From: Pedobacter frigiditerrae
Lineage (GTDB): Bacteria > Bacteroidota > Bacteroidia > Sphingobacteriales > Sphingobacteriaceae
DNA: 64,000 bases
NCBI RefSeq assembly: GCF_004331645.1
Contig: NZ_SJSK01000002.1
Location: 1,116,001-1,180,000, forward strand
Direction of reading: 5' to 3'
Under the pieces are notes generated by a model. That model was not told where the DNA came from and did not search any database. It worked only from the letters and a program-made list of their open reading frames with translations. This document shows positions 8,636 to 18,737 of this stretch, one piece after another. How positions within the stretch are numbered: the stretch's first letter is position 1; each line of letters begins with the position of its first letter. Position numbers and translations under genes: made by a program.

Positions 8636-10567
8636 TTACCAAAATGGGGTTTGAACCAAGTTTTCATTGATAACAACCTCAGAATTTCGGATAGGCCATA
8701 AATAATCTTTTAATCCAAAAAATGGTACAGCAACCGTTCTAGGGCGATAATAATTTGCCGCAGTGCTTTCATTTACATTCCAACCTTGTAAAGGCCTACT
8801 TAATATACCTTGTATCTCTTTCCAACGACGTAAATCCCAACCACTTTGGCCTTCAAAACATAATTCTATCCGTCTTTCTTGATGAATAATCTCACGCCTA
8901 CCTTCTTTGCTATCGGGCTTAGTTGGGTTTTTTGAATAGTTTTGCCATGCGCTTGCCACACCAGGTAAACCCGCTCGGGTACGTACTTTATCTATCCATA
9001 ACAAAATATCTTGTTTAGATGCGCCTCCCTCTTCATTTAATGCTTCGGCATAAAGCAAATACAAACCCCCAAGGCGCATAACTGGAATATAATAGCTTTC
9101 AAACTCTATCCCATTGTTCATTATCGATAAATAATTCGCAAGTTTTTTAGGCCAATATCCAGTAATGTTTGTAGCGAATTGGCTTTTTGGCCCAGCAATA
9201 GCAAAAGGTCCTCTTGCCTGTACATAAAATGCATCACTCTCATTTCTCTTATCGTTACCAAACCAAATCCCTCCATCAAAACCAAGAGCTGCATAAAACC
9301 TTGGCTCACGATTAAAGTTTGCTTTTGCGGTTTCATAGCCCATTTTGATATAAGATTTATTGCTGTTATCGCCAAATTGCGGCGTATTTCTGTTTGCATA
9401 ATCAAATGCACTAGTGTTATCCTCGTTTATGGGAACGCCGTTTTTGGTATAAAATAATTCAGTAGTAGAGATGGGTACAGACCAGTTTGAAGGGTGTTCG
9501 TTACCAAAAGAAACTGCATCGGTAGTTAGCTTTGGAAATACGTAGCCCTGATATTCGAAACTGAATTGAGATGACCATATCAATTCTGGATTTTGGTCAC
9601 GTTTTTCTGTAATAACGGATTGAAGTTTCAATACACGTTTTAGTTCATCAGAAACATTTTCGACTTTATTTGTTGGAACCCGATCGTATAAAACACCACC
9701 TCGAGACTCAAATTCGTCAATTGCCTCTTTGCATGCTTTAGCTGCCGCACTCCACTTTTGTGGATCAATTGCTGTTGAAAAAAGATTTTTACCATCTTTA
9801 TCCTTAAAACCTGCATAATCTGGATTACCATTGAATAATGGGCTTGCAGCAGTTGTTAACGCTTCTGCTTTTAAAGCCATTCCCATAGATTTGGTAGCAC
9901 GGCCATATTCTAAAAGTTTGTTTCCAATAGCAGATGGTAAATCTGGTGTAGCTTCGTTAAGCAACTGGATTACATAGGCAAAAGATTCGTCAACGCTTGA
10001 TCTTTTTACTTTTGTTTGTTCAATCAGGCCATCGATAGCGCGGTTTTCTTTAATTAACACAATTGGTCCATACAGCCTAATTAAATAATAATGATAATAG
10101 GCCTTTAAGAACTTTATTTCTGCAATCCATCTTTTCTTTTCAGGTTCTTTCAAATCGAAGGGTTTATCAATGTTTTCTAGCATAATGTTACACCTTCTAA
10201 GCGCAACGTAAATTGGTTGCCCTCCGTTTGCACCATTCCAGTAATCAATAACCGGATTTGATACATTTTGTACACCCCCTCTTATCAGCTTAAAACCCGC
10301 CCCTGTAATTTTGTTGAAAGGATTGTCATCTAAGTTGGGATATATAATTTCAGAAGAGGTTACAAAACCAACATTATTTACAATTTCTCTATTTAATGTT
10401 TGAAAGGTATTATAACATCCAAAAAGGTAATTTTCAGCCTCATTTCTATTCGAAAAAGCATAGTCCAGCGTACCCACGTTATTAGGAACAACATCCAGAT
10501 ATTTTTTACAAGACACCCCTATGATGCAAAGCACCATTAAGCAGGTCAGTTTATAATAGAATTTCAT
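8636..10567 (-). CDS. susD: SusD/RagB-family glycan-binding outer-membrane lipoprotein
   Basis: SusD proteins cap the SusC transporter and bind the glycan at the cell surface. The ATG at 10567 gives a clean lipoprotein signal (MKFYYKLTCLMVLCIIGVSC) followed by KKYLDVVPNN. The longer open frame up to 10672 would overlap susC and is rejected as the start. Family hallmarks are the TPR-like segment KKRWIAEIKFLKAYYHYYLIRLYGPI, and near the end YAEALNEEGG, RAGLPG and EGRREIIHQERRIELCFEGQSGWDLRRW. It starts 23 nt after the susC stop and is co-transcribed with it. Confidence 0.93.
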   Translation of the reverse strand: MKFYYKLTCLMVLCIIGVSCKKYLDVVPNNVGTLDYAFSNRNEAENYLFGCYNTFQTLNREIVNNVGFVTSSEIIYPNLDDNPFNKITGAGFKLIRGGVQNVSNPVIDYWNGANGGQPIYVALRRCNIMLENIDKPFDLKEPEKKRWIAEIKFLKAYYHYYLIRLYGPIVLIKENRAIDGLIEQTKVKRSSVDESFAYVIQLLNEATPDLPSAIGNKLLEYGRATKSMGMALKAEALTTAASPLFNGNPDYAGFKDKDGKNLFSTAIDPQKWSAAAKACKEAIDEFESRGGVLYDRVPTNKVENVSDELKRVLKLQSVITEKRDQNPELIWSSQFSFEYQGYVFPKLTTDAVSFGNEHPSNWSVPISTTELFYTKNGVPINEDNTSAFDYANRNTPQFGDNSNKSYIKMGYETAKANFNREPRFYAALGFDGGIWFGNDKRNESDAFYVQARGPFAIAGPKSQFATNITGYWPKKLANYLSIMNNGIEFESYYIPVMRLGGLYLLYAEALNEEGGASKQDILLWIDKVRTRAGLPGVASAWQNYSKNPTKPDSKEGRREIIHQERRIELCFEGQSGWDLRRWKEIQGILSRPLQGWNVNESTAANYYRPRTVAVPFFGLKDYLWPIRNSEVVINENLVQTPFW

Positions 10568-10590
10568 ATCTTTTATTTTTTCTGTTATCA

Positions 10591-13500
10591 TTATAAATTC
10601 ATATTTAAACCGAAATTGAATACTTTCTGGATTGGATAAGAAAATCCATTGCCGCCCAACTCTGGATCCCACATTTTAAAAGGACTCCAGGTAACCAAAT
10701 TCAGGCCATTAAGATAAATGCGACAATTTGAAAGCCTTAAAGACTTTAATAGCTTATTTGGAAGAGTATAGCCAATTTCTACCGATTTTAATCTGATAAA
10801 ACTTCCATCTCTTAGCCACCAAGTACTAGGTTGTAAATTATTTGCGACTACGGCAGAACTGGTTCCTAATCTAGGATAGGTGGCGAATAAATTCTGGTTT
10901 TCTTCTGACCAGTGGCTCTCTGCAAAAGCTTTTAATACCTGCGCTCTACCTTCTACATAAGCTACATTACGTTCAAGAAAAGGACTTGTTTTTCTTGGAT
11001 CGATAAAGAAAGATACCCTTGCCTGGCCTTGGAAAAATGCCGAAAGATCAAATCCTTTAAATCCACTTGAGAAGCCAAAACCATATACAACTTCAGGGGT
11101 GGATGGATAACCTAAAAATGCCATATCCAAGTCGTCTATTCTTCCATCTCCATTTAAATCTCTGTATTTAATATCGCCCCCTCTTGGAACCGCCCCGGTA
11201 ATTGTATTGCCATACGCATCGCTTGTATTAAATGCCTGCGTAGGCGAATTGCCAACTTCTTGATCATCAACAAATAAACGCTCTGCAATAAACCCATAAC
11301 CTCTGCTAATAGGCTGTCCCATAAAGTGCCTCCATGTTTCAGGATAATTAGGCTCTTCGATATAGGTATATTTATTGGTAGAGTAAGTGAAATTTCCACG
11401 AAGAGTACTCCATAAGCCATTACTGAAGTTCTGTTTATAATCAAGCGATAAATCTATCCCTTTTGAATCTACTACGCCGAGATTGGTTAATACATCAGCT
11501 TCAAAACCTTCGGTAGATGGAATATTACGTGAGCGCAAAATATCGTATCGATGGTTTTTATAAAGTTCGGCAATGATATTAAGGTTTTTTAGCAAGGTAA
11601 TTTCAGTTGCTAAATTAGTTTGCCTCGAAGTCTCCCAAGTAATGTTATCATTTGCATAACTTCTTATGGTTACTCCATTCAATTGATTTTGGTTATTTAT
11701 ACCAAACTGTGCAAAGTTACCTCCGTTTAGGTTAACATCAGATAAGTAGAAAAATCGCTGGGAACCAATGGCATCGTTACCAACTAAACCGTGACTAAAA
11801 CGTATTTTTAGTCGGTTAACAATATCATTCTGTTTCCAAAAACTCTCGTTTGAAGGCACCCAAGCAGCGCCTATAGTTGGGAAAAAACCAAATCTATTGG
11901 CTTCTGAAAAACGTTCAGAGCCATTATACCCGAAGTTAAACTCTACAAAATATCTATCCTTAAATGAATAAGTTGCTCTAGCTGCCAAGCCTAAATTACG
12001 GAAAGGCAACGAATAAGGTAGCGTAGTTGTATTTGTTCTTGGATCTCTTGCACTCGAATAAAGCGTTTGTTGTGCAGTACCAATCAGTGTAGAACTAACT
12101 GTATGGTTTCCAAATTTTTTATTGTAATCTAAAGCTCCCTGAAAATAAAAAAAGGAGTTGGCATTAGGTTCGTTTTTATTATACACCAAATATTCTGTCG
12201 GAACATTATTGGCTACATTATTCTTAGGATTAAGCCAAGTTAACGAATAAACATTGGTTTGCTTATTGTAACTATCTGCGCTATAAAAATATGGAGAATA
12301 AGAAAGTTGCGAATCAAAATAAGAATACCTGTTGGTATTAAATATTGCTCTGAGTTTAAGTCCTTCTGTTATGAATTTAAAATCCTGATTAAGCTCTAAC
12401 TGTGCAGACATCCGCGATTCTGACGAATTTTTATGTCCTTTTAAAAGCTGTGCATAGGGATTACCATTGGGATATAGAATACTGTTATTGTTTGTTCCAT
12501 CCGGTCCTCCTACGTTTCCAAACAAAATATGGTTTGCCCCGGCATTTGCCTCATCTGCGGGATAATATGCAGGGAATAAAACCGGGCTGGCATGAGACGC
12601 TATCGCATACAAATCAGAAGCAAAGGAACCATCTAATGTAATGGGTCCATTATAATCGCTAAAAGTACCCGAAAGCCTAACAATAAGCTCGGTTGTTTTA
12701 CTTAAGTTAACATTGATATTTGAACGCAACTGGTAATTTTTAAAATTAACGTTGTTCTCATTATTATTACGTAAATCTGTTTTTAAAATTCCGTTATCAA
12801 TGTTATATGAGCCAGAAATATAATACTTAGCTACGCCACCACCCCCGCTAATGCTTAAATTGTTACGTTGCGTACTAGCCCTATCTTTAAATAACATATC
12901 TATCCAGTTAACCGCAGGATATACATAAGGGTTACTACCCGCCTTACCCGCTATTGTAGCTTGTGTATTATTTATTTTAGATTGCGTAAAAGGTAAAGGT
13001 AAAGCGGCATTACGCGTTAATGAGGCTTCGTTAAAAAGCATCATATACTCAATAGGATCTACAAGTTCGAGCGTTTGGGTAGATTGCGACAATGAATACT
13101 CTGAACGAAAATTAATTTTGGCTTTGCCCTCCTTGCCTTCTTTGGTACTTACTAAAATTACGCCATTGGCACCACGAGCACCATAAAGTGCCGTTGCACT
13201 GGCATCTTTTAATATAGAGAAACTTGCAATATCATCGGTCTGTAAACGAGCAAGATCATTGGGCGTTAACTCAACATTATCAATTAAAATCAAGGGATCT
13301 TGCTTATAACCAAATGTGGTTACTCCCCTAATAAAGAAAGAGGCATTGTCTTGTCCGGGCTGGCCACTACGCTGATATGAAATAATACCCGCTGCCTGAC
13401 CTGCAAGCGCAGCCGTTAGGTTACTGGCCGGTATCTTCAAAGCGCTAGGTTTAATTGTGGTTACAGAACCCACTACAGCTTCTTTCCGTTGCTTTTGTCC

Positions 13501-13890
13501 CATGGCCGTAATCACAATTTCATCGCCCGTCATTACCGATTCCTTTAAAACTATGTCATACACAGTATTGTCTGTTACAGTAACTCTATTTTCGAGGTAA
13601 GCCACTAATGATATTCGAAGAGTATTACCCTTAACAACATCAAGAACAAACTTACCGTTGTTATCAGTTTGGGTACCTGCCTTGGTATTTTCTATGCTTA
13701 TGTTTGCGCCAGGTAAGGCTATCCCTGCTGTATCTCGAACAGTTCCGGTAATGGTTGTTTTGGTTTGAGCGGTTACCTGTGAACCAATTAAAATAAGGAA
13801 TAAAAATGGGATGCATTTAAACACATTTAAAAAAAGACGTTCTCGGCAGAGCCACCTAATGCCCGAATGATTAGTAAAAAATGACTTCAT
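10591..13890 (-). CDS. susC: SusC/RagA-family TonB-dependent outer-membrane transporter
   Basis: This 1099-residue protein imports oligosaccharides across the outer membrane with TonB energy. It has a long signal region ending near VTAQT, a CarboxypepD_reg-like domain (TITGTVRDTAGIALPGANISIE, about residues 46-120), the TonB-dependent plug (AGIISYQRSGQPGQDNASFFIRGV, SILKDASATALYGARGANGVI) and a long beta-barrel ending in an aromatic-poor strand (VFNFGLNMNL). No STN domain precedes the plug, so control by an anti-sigma/ECF pair is unlikely. That agrees with the divergent AraC regulator next door. It is the first gene of the leftward PUL operon. Confidence 0.95.
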   Translation of the reverse strand: MKSFFTNHSGIRWLCRERLFLNVFKCIPFLFLILIGSQVTAQTKTTITGTVRDTAGIALPGANISIENTKAGTQTDNNGKFVLDVVKGNTLRISLVAYLENRVTVTDNTVYDIVLKESVMTGDEIVITAMGQKQRKEAVVGSVTTIKPSALKIPASNLTAALAGQAAGIISYQRSGQPGQDNASFFIRGVTTFGYKQDPLILIDNVELTPNDLARLQTDDIASFSILKDASATALYGARGANGVILVSTKEGKEGKAKINFRSEYSLSQSTQTLELVDPIEYMMLFNEASLTRNAALPLPFTQSKINNTQATIAGKAGSNPYVYPAVNWIDMLFKDRASTQRNNLSISGGGGVAKYYISGSYNIDNGILKTDLRNNNENNVNFKNYQLRSNINVNLSKTTELIVRLSGTFSDYNGPITLDGSFASDLYAIASHASPVLFPAYYPADEANAGANHILFGNVGGPDGTNNNSILYPNGNPYAQLLKGHKNSSESRMSAQLELNQDFKFITEGLKLRAIFNTNRYSYFDSQLSYSPYFYSADSYNKQTNVYSLTWLNPKNNVANNVPTEYLVYNKNEPNANSFFYFQGALDYNKKFGNHTVSSTLIGTAQQTLYSSARDPRTNTTTLPYSLPFRNLGLAARATYSFKDRYFVEFNFGYNGSERFSEANRFGFFPTIGAAWVPSNESFWKQNDIVNRLKIRFSHGLVGNDAIGSQRFFYLSDVNLNGGNFAQFGINNQNQLNGVTIRSYANDNITWETSRQTNLATEITLLKNLNIIAELYKNHRYDILRSRNIPSTEGFEADVLTNLGVVDSKGIDLSLDYKQNFSNGLWSTLRGNFTYSTNKYTYIEEPNYPETWRHFMGQPISRGYGFIAERLFVDDQEVGNSPTQAFNTSDAYGNTITGAVPRGGDIKYRDLNGDGRIDDLDMAFLGYPSTPEVVYGFGFSSGFKGFDLSAFFQGQARVSFFIDPRKTSPFLERNVAYVEGRAQVLKAFAESHWSEENQNLFATYPRLGTSSAVVANNLQPSTWWLRDGSFIRLKSVEIGYTLPNKLLKSLRLSNCRIYLNGLNLVTWSPFKMWDPELGGNGFSYPIQKVFNFGLNMNL

Positions 13891-14298
13891 AAATTATTTG
13901 GTTAGTTAAATTTAAATATTGCCAGTTTTGCGCAGGCAATTTGAGCTTTACTTATACTCTACAGTATATCGGCTGGGTTGGCATGTCAACTGCGCCAAAG
14001 TAAGAAGCAATTACGGATCTGTGGGAATGAAAATCATAACATTTTATATTTGGTTTAGTAAACTTAGGACAGAAACGCTCCTCTTAAAATGGATAAACCC
14101 GAAAAAAAGATGGACAATATTATCATTACATACAAATTATGGGCGAATGAAAAAAATATCATTTATTATACAAAAGTCCTGTAGTTTTAAATCAGAAATA
14201 CTTATATTGTATATCTCTAAATGTACAAACAACCTAGTCGATATTTCTATTATTACAATTAACCAAATATTCAACAATTACATTTCTCAAAAATTTTA
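13891..14298. other. Intergenic control region between susC and the AraC gene
   Basis: This 408-nt AT-rich region separates the divergent susC and AraC genes and must hold both promoters. It contains the shared 23-bp motif at 14102-14124. A weak leftward -7-like box (TTACTTTGG read on the minus strand, near 13993-14001) is the best susC promoter candidate, but its spacing to a -33 box is poor. A 126-codon open frame on the plus strand here has no protein-like composition and is not called as a gene. Confidence 0.6.
14102..14124 (-). promoter_or_regulatory. Putative AraC operator, susC copy
   Basis: The plus strand reads seven A residues then GATGGACAATATTATC. A copy identical at 21 of 23 positions lies at 18303-18325, upstream of the GH2 gene, in the same orientation relative to the gene start (212 nt upstream here, 155 nt there). 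The inner part is a loose dyad (GAT...ATC). Its recurrence only before the two PUL transcription units suggests binding by the adjacent AraC protein. Confidence 0.5.
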
Positions 14299-15198
14299 AT
14301 GGAGCAAAAAATCATTGAACCTAAAAAAAAAATTAAGGAAGGTTTTATTGGCCAGAAAAGAATTGTACTCCCTCCGAACATTAGGAAAAAAGTTATTAAT
14401 AACCCCATAGTTAAAAACTTTTATTTAACGGCAATTGGTCATTACCCAAAGGCTGCTAACCATGACATTGTAAGAAAATTTGGCAGCAAAGAGTATATCC
14501 TACTCTACTGCACCGAAGGATTTGGCTATATCCATATTTTTGGAGAGAAATTATTGTTAAGTCCAAATTCTTATTATATCATCCCAAAAAATGCAAGTCA
14601 CCACTATCAAAGCCATGAAATTACCCCTTGGAGTATTTTCTGGGTACACTTTAGTGGCGACATAGCAGAAAATATTTACAATCGTTTTACCGAAGGGAGT
14701 TTGGCACATGTACAGGAGATACCATTTGTAGAAAGTCGCATTAAACAGTTTAATTTAATTTATACTTTATTAGAACATAGTGTTGATGAGAAAGACATGG
14801 AAATCATTAACATTAAGCTATTAAACTTTATGTCGTCGTTTATCTATTACAAAGAGGTAAATCCTGATGTTTATAACACAAATTCTATTAGTAAATCTAT
14901 TCTTTATATGAAGAAAAACCTAAGAGAACGATTTTCTGTTGAAGATTTAGCGATGCAACAAAACTTATCGGTTTCTCATTACCTTAGGTCTTTTAAACAG
15001 AAAACAGGCAGTTCACCAATTAACTATTTCAACCAACTTAAGATCCAGGAATCTTGCCAATACCTATATTTTAGCGATATGAGCATTAAAGAAATTTGTG
15101 CTGAGCTAGGTTTTATAGACCAGTATTATTTTTCGCGTTTGTTTAAACTTATCACTGGCACATCGCCATCTCGCTATAAAAAATTGCACAAAAGATAG
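14299..15198 (+). CDS. AraC-family transcriptional regulator of the PUL
   Basis: The 299-residue protein has an N-terminal cupin-like sensing domain (residues about 50-150, with GFGYIHIFGEKLLLSPNSYYIIPKN and WSIFWVHFSG) and a C-terminal double helix-turn-helix of the AraC type (residues about 200-297: LRERFSVEDLAMQQNLSVSHYLRSFKQKTGSSP and IKEICAELGFIDQYYFSRLFK). This architecture senses a soluble sugar in the cytoplasm and activates transcription. It is divergent from susC and ends 4 nt before the convergent GH2 gene. The paired 23-bp motifs are its likely targets, which is inference. Confidence 0.9.
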   Translation: MEQKIIEPKKKIKEGFIGQKRIVLPPNIRKKVINNPIVKNFYLTAIGHYPKAANHDIVRKFGSKEYILLYCTEGFGYIHIFGEKLLLSPNSYYIIPKNASHHYQSHEITPWSIFWVHFSGDIAENIYNRFTEGSLAHVQEIPFVESRIKQFNLIYTLLEHSVDEKDMEIINIKLLNFMSSFIYYKEVNPDVYNTNSISKSILYMKKNLRERFSVEDLAMQQNLSVSHYLRSFKQKTGSSPINYFNQLKIQESCQYLYFSDMSIKEICAELGFIDQYYFSRLFKLITGTSPSRYKKLHKR

Positions 15199-15202
15199 GC
15201 TT

Positions 15203-18148
15203 TTAATTATTATATGGTACCACTGATAGTTTTACCGAATCGTTTTTTATCAAATCTGATTTAAATTCTATTTTAATATCCTTGCTTTCGCCCGGCATAA
15301 GGGTAAAATAACTATCATTAATCATATGTGGCAATATTTGTTCGCCATTACTCGCTTTAACTGGTTGTACCCTTACGGCAAATGCAATTGTTTTTGCCGA
15401 TTTCGGATTGGTAATTTTTGCCTCAATGAAATGCTTATCACCTACTGTTTTTTCTGTAGAAACAACTTCAAGTTTGGCTTTAGGCAATTGACCTAATGCC
15501 GTAAAATTTTTTTTATTAATTCCTCTCCAATATAAATTATCCGATATTAATTGCCCTTTTGCATCGGTAAGTTTAAGCTTTAAAAAGTGTACGCTAGATA
15601 AATCAGGACTTGGAACGTCGCCGGCAAACACCTCAAAATTCCATAGAGAATAACCCCAATACGAACCTCTCTCTATTCCCAAAATGCGCACATAACGTGC
15701 TTCTTTTTCTTCCGAAAATATGAATTCCTGTATGCCTTCTTTTCCATTAACCTGAGCCATTGCGTCGTTCCAGCTTTTCGCATCATTTGATAATTGAATT
15801 TTAAAAACTTTGGCATAGGCCTGTTCCCAGTTTAATTTAACACCGGTAACGACTTCCTTCTTGCCTAAATCAACATAAATCCACTCATCATTGGTCGAAT
15901 TACTTGCCCACCTGGTATCGTTCTTTCCATCGTTAACCATCGCTACATCACTGTACGAACTTGAAGATGCCACACAAGGTTTATTCAGTGCTAAATTCAC
16001 TTTATCCCCCTGAAATGGGAGTTTAAAAGCCGTAACCGCGGCGTTGGATAACGAATTTACTTTGGCTACTTGATTGTATTTTGCAGCCTGTTTGCCATCC
16101 ATGTTAAAGATATTAACCTCGGCTGTTAGCCCATTCATGTCGTTAGCCGACGTGTTAACGACCTTAATTTCATTATTTACTGGATTCCACTGGATATGAA
16201 TAGGTTCGCAGGCTTCTTTTACGCCCCAATAGGCTCCATTTAAGTCATAATAATAATCATAGGTTTGCCAAACAAAAGTTGGGTTTGAGGCATTACTTGT
16301 CCAAGTCATAATCCCCGATGCGTCTTCCCAAATATGGTCTAGCCAGCCCTCATACATGGCTTTATTGGTTTCAATGTTAAGCAATTGAGCCTTTTTACAA
16401 AAATCTTCAATCCCCGTGGCTTTGCCATATCTAGTATTGATACTTTGTTCGTATTGATCGGCTCCAGCGTTAAAAGCCCAGGTACCGAAAAAGTGTTTAT
16501 CCCACATATCATTTCTTGGCCACCAGTTTTCTTTAGGGATCATTTTTTTAAAGCTCTCTACGTTTGTAAATACAGCCGAACCTAGCTCGGTTCTAAAGCC
16601 CCAACCATCATTACCACCTAAACCAGTAGGATATTGCGTAAAATAATAACGGGGGTCTTTGTTCATCCACGGCCCACTTCCCGATAAATTATCGGCGTGA
16701 GAATTAGCTTGGTAATACCTGTCGTTGCCATCAAACGTGGCAATATTTTCTTTCAGCCAATTATTTAATGGCGCTTCTGGCCAACCTTCATTATCGCCAC
16801 ACCAAACTGCAATGGATGGATGGTTTCTAAACCGCTTAATTTTCTCAATTACATTGGCATTAAAATTATTCACATCTCGAGGAAGAACGGGGTTGGAATT
16901 TAGCCAGAAATCATCCCAAATCATGATGCCGTATTTATCGCACGCCTCATAAAATTCTTCGTCAGTGGTTGATCCGATCCAATTGCGGATCATATTAAAA
17001 TTCATCTCCTTATGCAACCTAACTTTGGTATCGTATTCCTCTCCACGGCAACGCAACATATATTCAGACATGGCCCAGTTTCCACCTTTCACAAAAATTC
17101 TTTTCCCATTAATATAGAGATGAAAAACTTGTCCGACGGTATCATAAGTATATGATTTAACCCCAAATTTTATGGTCTGCGTATCCGAAACCTGATTATT
17201 TACTACAACACTAAGTTTACAGGTATAAAGATTTGGTTCTCCATATCCATTTGGCCACCAAAGCTTGGGGTTATTGATGGCTAGTTGTTCAAATTCTCTT
17301 TTATCGAGCAAAAAAGAAATCTCATCATTGGCATCGACCTTTATTTTTTTAACAAACTCGATATTACCGGGCATAATTACCCCATTAATATAGGCCGTTT
17401 GCTCTTCATTTTCTGTGTTTTTTATAGCCAAAGCAATACTCAAGTCGGCTCTAGCATTGGTAGGCAACTTAGTACGAACCCAAGGATCCTGGATGGTTAA
17501 ACTACCTGAATTTGATAGAAATACCTTATCGGTAATTCCCGAATTTAAACCAGGTACATAAGGCATCCAATCCCAACCGCCGCTAGATACATAAGTAGGG
17601 CTAGCCGAATTGGCCATTGGCCTTTGGGGCATATCTACTAAAACCGCCAAAATATTTTTTTTGTTTTTATTTACGATGCCCCCAATATCATATTTCCCTC
17701 TTTCCATAAAGCCATTTAACGCACCTAATTTCGTTCCATTCAAATAAACATCGGCCTTACGATTAACCCCATTAAAATTTAACCAGATTTTTTCTTTATC
17801 GAAAGATATTGGCACCTCGAAATTGGTTACATACCAAAAACTTTGATCAAACTTTGCTCTGTCTGCTTTCCAGATATGATCAGCAAAATTCGGGTCCTTT
17901 TCCAATCCAGCCTCAACATACGAGGTATAAATAGTTCCAGGCACAACTGCTTTTACCCAGTCTTGTTGTTTAAAATCCGGTTTCCAGAAAGTGATAATAT
18001 CACCTACTTCTTTTTTAGGCTTAATACTCCATAGTTGCATAGAAGAACTGTTTAACGAAACAATTTCTTGGGCATATGTACCTAAACTAATGGTCAATAA
18101 CATCAGTAAAATTAATACATTAATCGTTTTAGTGAAATAAAAAAGCAT
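15203..18148 (-). CDS. GH2 family glycosidase with inserted discoidin domain (beta-mannosidase / exo-glucosaminidase-like)
   Basis: This 981-residue secreted enzyme (signal peptide ends near LGTYAQ) has the GH2 order: N-terminal jelly roll (WVKAVVPGTIYTSYVEAGLEKDPNF), Ig-like domain and TIM barrel. The acid/base region is HPSIAVWCGDNEGWPE and the nucleophile Glu lies in GFRTELGSAVF. The arrangement is closest to beta-mannosidase and exo-beta-glucosaminidase branches rather than LacZ. Residues about 725-850 are an F5/8 type C module (LNKPCVASSSSYSDVAMVND, TRWASNSTNDEWIYVDLG) placed inside the C-terminal region. The gene has its own upstream region with the shared 23-bp motif, so it is probably co-regulated with the susC operon. 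The sugar cleaved is uncertain. Confidence 0.85.
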   Translation of the reverse strand: MLFYFTKTINVLILLMLLTISLGTYAQEIVSLNSSSMQLWSIKPKKEVGDIITFWKPDFKQQDWVKAVVPGTIYTSYVEAGLEKDPNFADHIWKADRAKFDQSFWYVTNFEVPISFDKEKIWLNFNGVNRKADVYLNGTKLGALNGFMERGKYDIGGIVNKNKKNILAVLVDMPQRPMANSASPTYVSSGGWDWMPYVPGLNSGITDKVFLSNSGSLTIQDPWVRTKLPTNARADLSIALAIKNTENEEQTAYINGVIMPGNIEFVKKIKVDANDEISFLLDKREFEQLAINNPKLWWPNGYGEPNLYTCKLSVVVNNQVSDTQTIKFGVKSYTYDTVGQVFHLYINGKRIFVKGGNWAMSEYMLRCRGEEYDTKVRLHKEMNFNMIRNWIGSTTDEEFYEACDKYGIMIWDDFWLNSNPVLPRDVNNFNANVIEKIKRFRNHPSIAVWCGDNEGWPEAPLNNWLKENIATFDGNDRYYQANSHADNLSGSGPWMNKDPRYYFTQYPTGLGGNDGWGFRTELGSAVFTNVESFKKMIPKENWWPRNDMWDKHFFGTWAFNAGADQYEQSINTRYGKATGIEDFCKKAQLLNIETNKAMYEGWLDHIWEDASGIMTWTSNASNPTFVWQTYDYYYDLNGAYWGVKEACEPIHIQWNPVNNEIKVVNTSANDMNGLTAEVNIFNMDGKQAAKYNQVAKVNSLSNAAVTAFKLPFQGDKVNLALNKPCVASSSSYSDVAMVNDGKNDTRWASNSTNDEWIYVDLGKKEVVTGVKLNWEQAYAKVFKIQLSNDAKSWNDAMAQVNGKEGIQEFIFSEEKEARYVRILGIERGSYWGYSLWNFEVFAGDVPSPDLSSVHFLKLKLTDAKGQLISDNLYWRGINKKNFTALGQLPKAKLEVVSTEKTVGDKHFIEAKITNPKSAKTIAFAVRVQPVKASNGEQILPHMINDSYFTLMPGESKDIKIEFKSDLIKNDSVKLSVVPYNN

Positions 18149-18302
18149 AAAAGTACGTTCGTTCTAAATTTAAAAAAAAGGTTTATTTGACTATACAACA
18201 ACAATGCTTGTAGTAAAAGCTAAAATGCAATACACGAAAATTTATCATTGGTTAGAAATTAAAGTTGGCATTTAATTCTATTTGGAAAAATGGATTAAAA
18301 AT

Positions 18303-18325
18303 AAAAAAAGATGGATAATACTATC
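18303..18325 (-). promoter_or_regulatory. Putative AraC operator, GH2 copy
   Basis: The plus strand reads seven A residues then GATGGATAATACTATC, matching the susC-upstream site at 14102-14124 at 21 of 23 positions. It starts 155 nt before the GH2 start codon, in the same orientation as the susC copy. Confidence 0.5.
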
Positions 18326-18590
18326 TTTTGGAAATACCAATAAATCTGATCCTCTTTTGCCAATTTCAAATTGACCCTCAGAGTTGATGTAGAAAAGAGC
18401 AAAAGTTGTTATGCAAATCCGTTCAAGATTTCAGATTTCTATGTCTGGTTAATAACATTGTTTCTACAAAAATACAGTTTCTATTTTAGAGTTTCTCCCT
18501 CTTAATGATTCACCAAAAAGTTCTACCATCAGTGAGTGGTGGACAATTCTGTCAAGCTGCCTTCAAATATTAAAAAATCGAACAACACAT

Positions 18591-18737
18591 ATGAAAAGAT
18601 CACTAACACCAGAAATGGTTATATAGAATTTTGCAAAAACATGGTCGCGAAATAGATCTAGAGACAGCAGAAAAAATTTTAGAATTGAGCATGACCTAGC
18701 TGCTCTTTCAGTTAAGAAGAAATTGACATTGCTTTAA
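18591..18737 (+). pseudogene. Frameshifted small-protein relic (MKRSLTPE family)
   Basis: The ATG at 18591 opens MKRSLTPEMVI and meets a stop. A frame change continues as LQKHGREIDLETAEKILEL, and a further change as LAALSVKKKLTLL before a stop. Joined, this gives a 45-50 residue protein resembling the small Bacteroidota accessory proteins of the form LTPE..IE.L.KHG..V..EEA..IL. Function is unknown. At least two frameshifts make it inactive. Confidence 0.5.

Noticed and set aside
8636..10672. Longer SusD start at 10672
   Set aside because: It overlaps the susC end by 82 nt and puts a lipoprotein signal 36 residues inside the protein.
13919..14299. 126-codon plus-strand open frame between susC and the AraC gene
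   Set aside because: Composition is not protein-like, it fills the only space for two divergent promoters, and it contains the shared 23-bp motif.
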